Source: Planctomycetia bacterium (GTDB lineage: Bacteria > Planctomycetota > Planctomycetia > Pirellulales > UBA1268). From it: a DNA stretch of 6,119 nucleotides. Shown piece by piece: positions 1 through 5,897 of the stretch. The DNA lies in the NCBI GenBank assembly GCA_010027105.1, contig RGVT01000172.1, forward strand, positions 1-6,119. The letters are read 5' to 3'. A program made the translations under genes and the position numbers. The notes under the pieces were generated by a model. The model was given only the letters and a program-made list of their open reading frames with translations, was not told the DNA's origin and made no database searches. Every line of letters starts with the position of its first letter. The stretch's first letter is position 1.

Positions 1-552
1 GGCCTGGCCGAGGTGCTCAAGTACGGCGTGATCCTCGACGCCGACTTCTTCGCCTGGCTCGAGGCCGGCGCGGCCGCGGTCCGGCGCCGCGACCCCCCGG
101 CCCTCGTCCACGTGGTCGGGCGCTCGGCCGCCCTCAAGGCCCACGTCGTGGAGCGCGACGAGCACGAGACCGGCGGCCTGCGGGCGATCCTCAACTACGG
201 CCACACCTTCGCCCATGCATTCGAGACGGCCACGGGCTACGGCACGCTCCTCCACGGCGAGGCGGTCGCGCTCGGCATGGACGCGGCGGCCCGGCTCGCC
301 GAGGGTGTCGGCCGGGTGGGGCCCGACCTCGTCGCCCGGCAGGCGGCGCTCCTGGGCGCGCTCGGCCTGCCGGTGCGGTTCGCCGATCGCGGCCTCGCGA
401 TGCCGCCGGCCGACGAGCTGCTCGCGATCATGGGCCGCGACAAGAAGACCGTCGACGGCCGCCTGCGGTTCGTGCTCCCGAGCCGCATCGGCCACGTCGA
501 ACTCGTCGACGGCATCGACGCCACGACCGTCCGCCGCGTGCTCGCGGAGTAA
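1..552 (+). CDS. aroB: 3-dehydroquinate synthase, C-terminal part (5' end outside window)
   Basis: Converts the heptulosonate DAHP to 3-dehydroquinate, the second step of the shikimate pathway to aromatic amino acids, in the cytoplasm with NAD and a divalent metal. The frame is open from base 1 and gives 183 residues before TAA; the N-terminal NAD-binding half is missing because it lies left of the window. The visible part starts in the family motif GLAEVLKYG. The three metal ligands known from the E. coli enzyme (Glu184, His247, His264) match E4, H68 in LNYGHTFAHAFE and H85 in LHGEAVALGM, with nearly the same spacing (64 and 17 residues, against 63 and 17). The late motif RDKKTVDGRLRFVLP, typical of the C-terminal helical domain, is also present. 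The gene is convergent with recQ, whose stop lies 22 bases away. Related sugar cyclases (2-deoxy-scyllo-inosose or 2-epi-valiolone synthases) share the fold, but the motifs fit AroB best. Confidence 0.95.
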   Translation, partial: GLAEVLKYGVILDADFFAWLEAGAAAVRRRDPPALVHVVGRSAALKAHVVERDEHETGGLRAILNYGHTFAHAFETATGYGTLLHGEAVALGMDAAARLAEGVGRVGPDLVARQAALLGALGLPVRFADRGLAMPPADELLAIMGRDKKTVDGRLRFVLPSRIGHVELVDGIDATTVRRVLAE

Positions 553-574
553 TGCCGACACGCCCAACCGGGGC

Positions 575-2416
575 TCACGCGGCCGGCTCCTTTCCGGCGA
601 CGATGTCGAGGATCGCGGCGCCGAAGTCGGCGAGGCGTCTTTCGCCGATGCCCTTCACGCGCAACAGCCCGGCCGGCGACGTCGGCTTGTCGCGGGCGAT
701 GCCGCGCAGGGCCTTGTCGTCGAAGATCGTCCAGGCGGGCTTGAGACGCAGCCGCTCGAAGAGGTCGCGGTCGACGCCCCGCCAGTCGTCGACGTCGGCC
801 TTGGTGGCTTTCGTCCGCCCCGCACGGGGCTCGAGCAGCACGACGTCGCGCGCGCCCCTGAGCACCTCCCAGGAGCGGTCGTTGAGCGTGACCACCGGTC
901 TGTCGCCGCCGGTGCGGGCGAGCAGGCCCTGGTCGAGGAGCTGATGCGCGAGGTTCTCGACGGCCCGCTGGTCGAGCGCGGCGAGGAGGCCGAACGTCGA
1001 GAGCCGGTCGTGGCCGTGCCGCTGGATCCCCTCCGTCTTCGAGCCGCGCAGCACCTCGGCCACGTGCCGCACGCCGAACCGTTCGCCCACCCGCGCCACG
1101 CACGAGATGATCTTCTGGGCCACGACGGTCGAGTCGGGGAGGTTTTCCGTTTCCCCGAGACAGACGTCGCAGGCGTTGCAGGGGGCGGTGCCGTAGGACT
1201 GGCCGAAATACTCGGACAGCGCGGCGTGGCGGCAGCGGGCGGCCTGGGCGTAGCGCCGCATCGCGTGGAGGTGCTCGGTCTGGCCGGCGATGAGCCGCGC
1301 GATCTCGTCGGGCTCGAGGTCCGATTCCTCCGCGCTTTTCCGCACGAGCGACTCCCAGCTGAAGACGTCGGCCGACGAATAGAGGAGCACGCATTCGGCG
1401 GCCAGGCCGTCGCGGCCGGCACGGCCGGTCTCCTGCTGGTAGGCCTCGAGGCTCTTGGGGAGCGACGTGTGGAGCACGAGGCGCACGTCGGAGCGGTCGA
1501 TCCCCATGCCGAAGGCCACCGTGGCCACCACCACGTCGATCGTCTCGTGGGCGAAGGCCTCCTGCGTGGCGTGCCGCTGCCGCGCGTCGAGGCCGGCGTG
1601 GTACGGCCGCGCCAGGATCCCCTCGGCGGCGAGCCGGGCCGCGAGCGACTCCGTCTCCCGGCGCGAGATGCAGTACACGATCGACGCTTCGCCGCGGTGC
1701 CGGCCGAGCACCTCGAGCGTCTGCGCCGTGCGGTCGGCCCGCGGCACGACGCGGTAGCAGAGGTTGGGCCGGTCGAACGTGCCCACGAGCAGTTCCGGCG
1801 CCCGCAGGCTCAGCTGGGCGGCGATGTCGTCGCGCACCCTGGGCGTCGCGGTGGCCGTGAAGGCGTGGACGCTGGCCTGCGGAAACCGCTCGCGGAGGAG
1901 GGCCAGCTGCCGGTATTCGGGCCGGAAGTCGTGCCCCCACTGGCTGATACAGTGGGCCTCGTCGATCGAGAACCGCTTCACGCCGACCCGGGCGAGGAGG
2001 TCGAGGAGGCCCGTGTTCACGAGCCGCTCGGGCGCCGCGAACAAGAGCCGCAGTTCGCCGGCCGCGAGCCTGTCGCGGACCTGCTCACGCTCCTCCTGCG
2101 ACATCCCCGAATGGATCGCGGCCGCCGGATAGCCGATCGCCTCGAGCGCGTCGACCTGGTCCTTCATCAGCGCGACCAGCGGCGAGACGACGACGTCGGT
2201 GGTGCCGCCCACCAGCGGCGGCAACTGGTAGCAGAGGCTCTTCCCCCCGCCCGTCGGCATCACCACGAGCGAGTCGCGACCGTCGAGGGCCGCCTGGATC
2301 GCCTCGGCCTGCAGCGGTCGCAGGCGGTCGAAGCCCCACCACTTCGCGAGCACGTCGCCGATCCGCGGGTCGGCGGAGGCCGCTGTGGCCGTCTCGGACG
2401 CTCCGTGCCCTGCCAT
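575..2416 (-). CDS. recQ: ATP-dependent 3'-5' DNA helicase RecQ
   Basis: Superfamily 2 helicase that unwinds DNA 3' to 5' in recombination and replication-fork repair. From the chosen ATG it has 613 residues, the usual RecQ length. Visible in order: the Q-motif-like segment GFDRLRPLQAEAI (28-40), Walker A MPTGGGKS (53-60), the DEAH box (152-155) followed by the aromatic-rich loop CISQWGHDFRP, motif III FTATATP (186-192), motif V ATVAFGMGID (298-307) and motif VI QQETGRAGRDG (327-337). The RQC zinc site follows, with cysteines 395, 413, 416 and 419, then a winged-helix region (about 425-525) and a C-terminal HRDC domain (about 548-608). The start at 2416 is preferred because the frame upstream (to 2494) becomes less GC-rich, does not resemble RecQ and runs towards a palindromic repeat. 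No strong Shine-Dalgarno precedes this ATG; a weak CAGG lies about 10 bases upstream, so the start is less certain than the identity. It shares the strand of the liv operon but is 348 bases downstream of it, so it is probably transcribed separately. Confidence 0.96.
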   Translation of the reverse strand: MAGHGASETATAASADPRIGDVLAKWWGFDRLRPLQAEAIQAALDGRDSLVVMPTGGGKSLCYQLPPLVGGTTDVVVSPLVALMKDQVDALEAIGYPAAAIHSGMSQEEREQVRDRLAAGELRLLFAAPERLVNTGLLDLLARVGVKRFSIDEAHCISQWGHDFRPEYRQLALLRERFPQASVHAFTATATPRVRDDIAAQLSLRAPELLVGTFDRPNLCYRVVPRADRTAQTLEVLGRHRGEASIVYCISRRETESLAARLAAEGILARPYHAGLDARQRHATQEAFAHETIDVVVATVAFGMGIDRSDVRLVLHTSLPKSLEAYQQETGRAGRDGLAAECVLLYSSADVFSWESLVRKSAEESDLEPDEIARLIAGQTEHLHAMRRYAQAARCRHAALSEYFGQSYGTAPCNACDVCLGETENLPDSTVVAQKIISCVARVGERFGVRHVAEVLRGSKTEGIQRHGHDRLSTFGLLAALDQRAVENLAHQLLDQGLLARTGGDRPVVTLNDRSWEVLRGARDVVLLEPRAGRTKATKADVDDWRGVDRDLFERLRLKPAWTIFDDKALRGIARDKPTSPAGLLRVKGIGERRLADFGAAILDIVAGKEPAA

Positions 2417-2764
2417 GCCGTGAACCTGGTTGCCCGCTTGAGACGACGCAGAATACCAGATCGCGGCCACCATGAATCCGCGGCAGGTCCCCATGTGGGA
2501 CAGGCTTCAGCCTGTCGTGCCCCGCTCAAGCCAGCGGCCCTGCGCCTACCCGTCTTGCCGGAGACGCTCGGAACTTTTGTCGGCTCCGAATGGGGGTGAT
2601 TGATGGAGGCATGACGGGCTGAAGGCCTCTTGGTGACGGGCTGAAGCCCTCTTGGTGACAGGCTGAAGCCCTCTTGGTGACAGGCTGAAGCCCTCTTGGT
2701 GACAGGCTGAAGCCTGTCCTACGTGACAGGCTGAAGCCCTCTTGGTGACAGGCTGAAGCCTGTC
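2417..2764. other. 348-base intergenic region with palindromic repeats
   Basis: This is the only sizeable gap in the window. It lies between the livF stop and the recQ start, both on the minus strand. Both strands have accidental open frames here, but none shows family resemblance or a convincing ribosome binding site. It contains an isolated perfect palindrome (2499-2516) and a tandem array of related units from 2612 to the end of livF. The 95 bases between them (2517-2611) show no gene, no strong hairpin and no recognisable mobile-element end. The recQ promoter should be in the recQ-proximal part, but no convincing -35/-10 pair is visible. Confidence 0.8.
2499..2516. repeat. Isolated 18-bp palindrome, single copy of the array motif
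   Basis: GACAGGCTTCAGCCTGTC is an inverted repeat with 7-8 bp arms. As RNA it could fold into a 7-bp stem closed by a UUCA (minus strand: UGAA) tetraloop. The same palindrome occurs twice in full within the array at 2612-2768. Judged by its flank (GTGGGACAGGC here, GTAGGACAGGC when the array is read on the minus strand), this copy is inverted relative to the array. It lies about 80 bases upstream of the recQ start. No T-run follows on either strand, so it does not look like an intrinsic terminator. Its form resembles REP-like dispersed repeats; its genome-wide copy number cannot be seen here. Confidence 0.85.
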
Positions 2765-2768
2765 CTAC
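2612..2768. repeat. Tandem array of seven about 22-bp palindrome-derived units
   Basis: Seven head-to-tail units start at 2612, 2634, 2656, 2678, 2700, 2724 and 2746. Each begins TGACRGGCTGAAG. Five (1-4 and 6) are 22 bp and end in SCCTCTTGG, which breaks the right arm of the palindrome. Two (5 and 7) end in CCTGTCCTAC and restore the perfect 18-bp palindrome GACAGGCTGAAGCCTGTC. Units 1 and 2 have GACGGGC in the left arm, and unit 1 also has GGCCTC for GCCCTC, so the array grows more uniform towards livF. There are no unique spacers, which excludes CRISPR. The period is not a multiple of three and no reading frame is kept. The array overlaps the last four bases of livF. A role in transcript 3'-end stability, protein binding or none at all is possible. 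Confidence 0.92.
2678..2768. repeat. Exact 45-bp direct duplication within the array
   Basis: Bases 2678-2722 and 2724-2768 are identical over 45 bp and separated by a single G at 2723. Each copy is one decayed unit (ending CCTCTTGG) followed by one perfect-palindrome unit (ending CCTGTCCTAC). Identity over two units, when neighbouring units differ, indicates that the array expanded here by duplication of a two-unit block, probably recently, through replication slippage or unequal recombination. Confidence 0.9.
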
Positions 2769-3475
2769 TCGCCGAGGTAGGCGTCGCGGACGCGCGGGTC
2801 GGCGGCGAGGTCGGGGCCGGTGCCGGTGAGCGTGACGCGACCCGTCTCGAGGACGTAGCCCCGCGCGGCGAGTTTGAGGGACGCCCGCGCGTTCTGCTCG
2901 ACGAGCACCACGGCGATCCCCCGCGCGGTGAGCCCGGCGATCACCTCGAAGATCTTCGCCACGATCAGGGGCGCGAGGCCGAGCGACGGCTCGTCGAGGA
3001 GCAACAGCCGCGGCCGGCCCACGAGCGCCCGGGCCAGCGCGAGCATCTGCTGCTCGCCACCGGAGAGCGTGCCGCCGAGTTGGTGCATCCGCTCCGCGAG
3101 GACGGGAAACAGGCCGCAGGCCTCGTCGATGTCGCGCTTCAGCTGCGCGTTATCGTCGCGGGCGAAGCCGCCGAGCTCGAGGTTCTCGCGGACGGAGAGC
3201 CGCGGGAAGATCCGCCGCCCTTCCGGGGCGTGGGCGATTCCGAGCCGCACGATCTCGTGCGGCTCGAGCCCGGTGATCCGCCGGCCGCCCAGCCGCACCA
3301 CGCCGCTGCGGGCCGGCACGACGCCCGAGATCGCCATCAGGAGCGTCGTCTTGCCCGCGCCGTTGGCGCCGATGATCGCCACGAGCTCCCCCTCCTCGAC
3401 GGCCAGGGAGACGCGGTCGAGGGCCCGGATCGGACCGTAGCCCGCCTCGAGATCGTCGACGTCGAGGAGCGGCAT
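2765..3475 (-). CDS. livF: Branched-chain amino acid type ABC transporter, ATP-binding protein LivF
   Basis: Second nucleotide-binding subunit of a HAAT-family importer; it pairs with LivG under the LivH/LivM channel on the cytoplasmic side. Its 236 residues are the normal length. Visible: Walker A GANGAGKTT (36-44), the LivF-type HAPEGRRIF segment (82-90) at the Q-loop, signature LSGGEQQ (137-143) and Walker B LLLLDEP (157-163). VEQN (192-195) stands at the switch position, where LivF proteins, including that of E. coli, carry Gln instead of His. The C-terminus, VRDAYLGE, is the usual family ending. The ATG shares one base with the livG TGA (TGATG), and GAGG lies 7 bases upstream, so translational coupling is likely. 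The TAG stop is within the last unit of the adjoining repeat array. Substrate is probably leucine/isoleucine/valine, but this family also imports other amino acids, amides and aromatic acids, and the deciding binding protein is not in the window. Confidence 0.95.
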   Translation of the reverse strand: MPLLDVDDLEAGYGPIRALDRVSLAVEEGELVAIIGANGAGKTTLLMAISGVVPARSGVVRLGGRRITGLEPHEIVRLGIAHAPEGRRIFPRLSVRENLELGGFARDDNAQLKRDIDEACGLFPVLAERMHQLGGTLSGGEQQMLALARALVGRPRLLLLDEPSLGLAPLIVAKIFEVIAGLTARGIAVVLVEQNARASLKLAARGYVLETGRVTLTGTGPDLAADPRVRDAYLGE

Positions 3476-4848
3476 CACGAGACCTCGCCTCCGAGGTAGG
3501 CCTCGATCACCTTCTCGTCGCGCCGCACCTCCGCCGGCGTGCCCTCCGCGATCTTCACGCCGTGGTCGAGCACCGCCACGCGGTCGCTGACCCGCATCAC
3601 CACGTTCATGTGGTGCTCGATCAGGAGCACGGTGACGCCGCGGGCCCGGATCCGCTCCACGAGCGCGGCGAGGTCGGCCGTCTCGGTGGGGTTCATCCCG
3701 GCCGCCGGCTCGTCGAGGAGCAGGAGCGCGGCCCCCGTGGCGAGCGCCCGGGCGATCTCGAGCCGGCGCTGGTCGCCGTAGGGGAGCTGGCCCGCGATCC
3801 GGTTGGCCTCGGCGGCGAGCCCCACGAACTCGAGGGCCTCGACGGCGCGGCGCCGGGCGTCCGCCTCGGAGGCGCGGTTGCTCCGCGTGCGCAACAGCAT
3901 GCCGGCCACGCCGCCGGGGATCGTGCGGTCGAGCCCCACGAGCACGTTCTCGAGCACGGTCATGTTGGAGAACAGGCGGATGTTCTGGAACGTGCGCGAG
4001 ATGCCGCACTGGGCCACGACGTGCGGCGAGCGGCGGCCGCGGTTCCACACGGCGATCGTGCCGGCCGCGCCGAGGGTCCAGCCGGCGAGCAGGCCGAGCC
4101 AGCCGCGCAGGCGGACCCAGCGCTTGCCGGCCGCGAGCCGGTCGAGCACCTGCTCCCTGACCGGCGGCAGCGGCGCGGCATCGGCCCCGGGCTCCGCCGG
4201 CCCCGCCAGGTCGCTCGCGTCGGGCACCGTGCCCGGGCCCGCCCGGCGGGCCGTGACGGCCGCCTGGAGCCGGTCGCGCACCGCGAGCGCCTCGGCACGG
4301 TCGCGGCGGATCGCGAGCACGTCGCTCCCGTCGGCGCTCACCACGCGCCACTTGCCCGCCATCTGGTCGAGGGCCAGTTCGGCCCGGAAGTAGCCGCGCA
4401 GCCGCTCCAGCGCGCCGGCCGCCGTGAACGGCTCGCCGCCGATCATGCCGCGCTTCACGACCGCGAGCCAGAGACGGTCGACGTCGACGGCGGCCGCCGC
4501 GGTGAGGAGGCCCGTCAGCAGGCCGACGGACAGCGCCGACCAGAACGTGCCCGCCGTGAACGACCGCTCGAGCCTGCGGCCGCGCAGCCGCACCGTGCCG
4601 CTCGTGGGCGCGTAGATGCCGCTGATCGTGTTGAAGGCCGTCGTCTTGCCGGCGCCGTTGGGCCCGATGAGCGACACGACGCTCCCCTCCGGCACGTCGA
4701 GGCTCACGTCGGCCACGGCCACGAGGCCGCCGAACCGGACGGTGAGCCGGTCGACGTCGAGCAGCGGCGTGCCGGGCACGAGCGGCTGCGGCGCCGCGGC
4801 CGCGCCACGCTGCAGGCGGGCCATCTGCGACAGGAGGCGGTTTTTCAT
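3475..4848 (-). CDS. livG: Branched-chain amino acid type ABC transporter, ATP-binding protein LivG with large internal insert
   Basis: First nucleotide-binding subunit of the importer, 457 residues where LivG is usually about 250-260. All ATPase parts are present: Walker A GPNGAGKTT (62-70), the Q-loop in ISRTFQNIRLF (Q288), signature LPYGDQRRLEIARAL (355-369), Walker B LLLLDEP (375-381), the LivG-type D-loop AAGMNPTET and switch histidine in IEHHMN (H412). The excess comes from about 180 residues (roughly 94-275) between the strand SGTVRLRGRRLE and SPHVVAQCGISRTFQN, where normal LivG has only a short link. There is also a basic, Ala-rich N-terminal extension of about 27 residues. The start is the ATG at 4848, overlapping the livM stop as ATGA, with GAGG 7 bases upstream. 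The frame is unbroken and the insert has the same GC-rich codon style as the rest, so there is no sign of frameshift or recent foreign DNA. The LivG identity is firm; the effect of the insert is unknown. Confidence 0.94.
   Translation of the reverse strand: MKNRLLSQMARLQRGAAAAPQPLVPGTPLLDVDRLTVRFGGLVAVADVSLDVPEGSVVSLIGPNGAGKTTAFNTISGIYAPTSGTVRLRGRRLERSFTAGTFWSALSVGLLTGLLTAAAAVDVDRLWLAVVKRGMIGGEPFTAAGALERLRGYFRAELALDQMAGKWRVVSADGSDVLAIRRDRAEALAVRDRLQAAVTARRAGPGTVPDASDLAGPAEPGADAAPLPPVREQVLDRLAAGKRWVRLRGWLGLLAGWTLGAAGTIAVWNRGRRSPHVVAQCGISRTFQNIRLFSNMTVLENVLVGLDRTIPGGVAGMLLRTRSNRASEADARRRAVEALEFVGLAAEANRIAGQLPYGDQRRLEIARALATGAALLLLDEPAAGMNPTETADLAALVERIRARGVTVLLIEHHMNVVMRVSDRVAVLDHGVKIAEGTPAEVRRDEKVIEAYLGGEVS
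4024..4569 (-). other. In-frame LivG insert with two predicted membrane segments (about residues 94-275)
   Basis: Seen by eye: a hydrophobic stretch of about 21 residues at 101-121 (TFWSALSVGLL... to AAAAV), a mostly helical, charged region at 125-200, and a Pro/Ala/Gly-rich linker at about 201-230 containing GPAEPGADAAPLPP. A basic helix follows at 230-248, then a second hydrophobic stretch at 249-268 ending GTIAVW. Arg-rich sequence lies before the first segment (RGRRLER) and after the second (NRGRRS), consistent with both ATPase halves staying in the cytoplasm and the middle region crossing to the other side, though a basic KRWVRLR just before the second segment weakens that reading. Boundaries are approximate. 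No known domain is claimed. The boundaries lack intein splice residues. Confidence 0.75.
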
Positions 4849-5897
4849 GGATGCGCCTCGTGAAGTTCGGCCGCCAGCCGCCGCGACGGCACGAGCCCCT
4901 CCGGCCGGAACCGCATCACGAGCACGAGCGCCAGGCCGAAGATCGCCAGCCGCCAGCCGCTGAACGAGAGCAGGCTCGAGCCCGAGGGGTTGACGTCGAG
5001 CTGCTGGATCCAGGAGTCGGCCCACGGCGCGAGCACCGTGTCGAAGCCGACGAGGATCGCCACGCCGAGGAGCGTGCCGGGGATGCTGCCCAAGCCGCCC
5101 AGGATCACGGCGCACAGCACCATGATCGAGCGGTTGAAGTCGTAGGCGTTGGGGTCGGCGGTGGTGGAGAGGCTGCCGGCGTAGAGACAGCCCGCGAGGC
5201 CCGCCACCGCCGACGACATCGCGAACGCGGAGAGCTTCACGCGCGTGGCGGAGATTCCCATCGCCGAGGCGGCGAGCTCGTCCTCGCGCACGGCCACCCA
5301 GGCCCGCCCGAGCCGCGAGCGCTCGAGCCGGCGCATCGCCACGACCACCCCGGCGAGGGCGGCCAGGGACAGGTAATAGAACCAGCGCGGGTCGACCGCG
5401 AAAGCCAGGCCGAGGTCGAGCCCGCCCAGCTTCAGGCCCGCGCCGGGAGGGGGCACGGGGTTGAGCCCCTTCATGCCGCCGGTGATCTGCTCGAGGTTGC
5501 GGAGCGTGACCTTCGCCACCTCGCCGAAGCCGAGCGTTACGATCGCGAGGTAGTCGCCGCGGAGCCGGAGCGTGGGGGCGCCGAGGGCCAGGCCGATCGC
5601 CGCGGTGACGGCGATGCTCACCGCGGCGGCGGCGAGCCAGCCGATCTGGAACGGATACATCGGCACGGTGAGGATCGCCATGACGTACGCCCCGATCCCG
5701 AAGAAGGCCGCGATCCCGAGGTGCACCAGGCCCGTGTAGCCCACCATCACGTTGAGGCCCAGCGCCAGAATGCAGTAGACGAACAGCGTGGTCACCTGCC
5801 CGCCGAGCGCCCCGCCGAGCGCCGGCACCACCAGGGGCGCCGCCGCGAGCACGGCCAGCGTCACCAGCTCCCAGCGCTCCTGCAGGAATGCCCGCAT
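4845..5897 (-). CDS. livM: Branched-chain amino acid type ABC transporter, permease LivM
   Basis: Inner-membrane channel subunit that pairs with LivH. It has 350 residues, the normal LivM size range, and is hydrophobic with many membrane helices. Family landmarks: the early segment ILALGLNVMVGYTGLVHLGIAAFFGIGAY (43-71, typical of LivH/LivM), TLRLRGDYLAIVTLGFGEV (109-127), the ATPase-contacting loop with VREDELAASAMGISATRVKLSAF (203-225), VILGGLGSIPG (264-274), and the family ending FRPEGL (330-335). The start is set at the ATG at 5897, which shares one base with the livH TGA (TGATG) and has GGAG 8 bases upstream; an adjacent GTG one codon earlier is possible. Its TGA overlaps the livG ATG by four bases. 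UrtC of the urea transporter is a homologous alternative, but no urea-cluster genes are seen here. Confidence 0.95.
   Translation of the reverse strand: MRAFLQERWELVTLAVLAAAPLVVPALGGALGGQVTTLFVYCILALGLNVMVGYTGLVHLGIAAFFGIGAYVMAILTVPMYPFQIGWLAAAAVSIAVTAAIGLALGAPTLRLRGDYLAIVTLGFGEVAKVTLRNLEQITGGMKGLNPVPPPGAGLKLGGLDLGLAFAVDPRWFYYLSLAALAGVVVAMRRLERSRLGRAWVAVREDELAASAMGISATRVKLSAFAMSSAVAGLAGCLYAGSLSTTADPNAYDFNRSIMVLCAVILGGLGSIPGTLLGVAILVGFDTVLAPWADSWIQQLDVNPSGSSLLSFSGWRLAIFGLALVLVMRFRPEGLVPSRRLAAELHEAHP

Noticed and set aside
553..574. Shared bidirectional terminator between the convergent aroB and recQ genes.
   Set aside because: The 22-base gap holds only a 3-4 bp CCC/GGG pairing and no T-run.
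2450..2455. Possible -10 box (TATTCT on the minus strand) for recQ, within a locally more AT-rich patch.
   Set aside because: It matches only four of six consensus bases and has no acceptable -35 at the right spacing, so it is too weak to annotate.
215..2599. Very long open frame on the plus strand opposite recQ (also similar ones at 3562-4863 and 4851-6005).
   Set aside because: They run antisense to genes with complete family motifs, have Arg/His/Pro-rich low-complexity translations and no recognisable domain. Long antisense frames are expected in such GC-rich DNA.
2612..2768. CRISPR array.
   Set aside because: Units follow each other directly with no unique spacers, vary in sequence, and no cas gene is present.
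2499..2768. Rho-independent terminator(s) for the liv operon.
   Set aside because: The palindromes could form stems, but no T-run follows any of them on either strand; downstream bases are ACCAAG or CTAC type.
4024..4569. Intein inside LivG.
   Set aside because: The insert does not start with Cys/Ser at a conserved active-site position or end in His-Asn before Cys/Ser/Thr, and it contains hydrophobic membrane-like segments, which inteins lack. It is also placed away from the Walker A loop, where ATPase inteins usually sit.
3475..4848. livG as a pseudogene or a fusion created by a frameshift.
   Set aside because: The frame is open throughout, all ATPase motifs are intact on both sides, the overlaps with livM and livF are normal, and the insert's codon style matches the gene.
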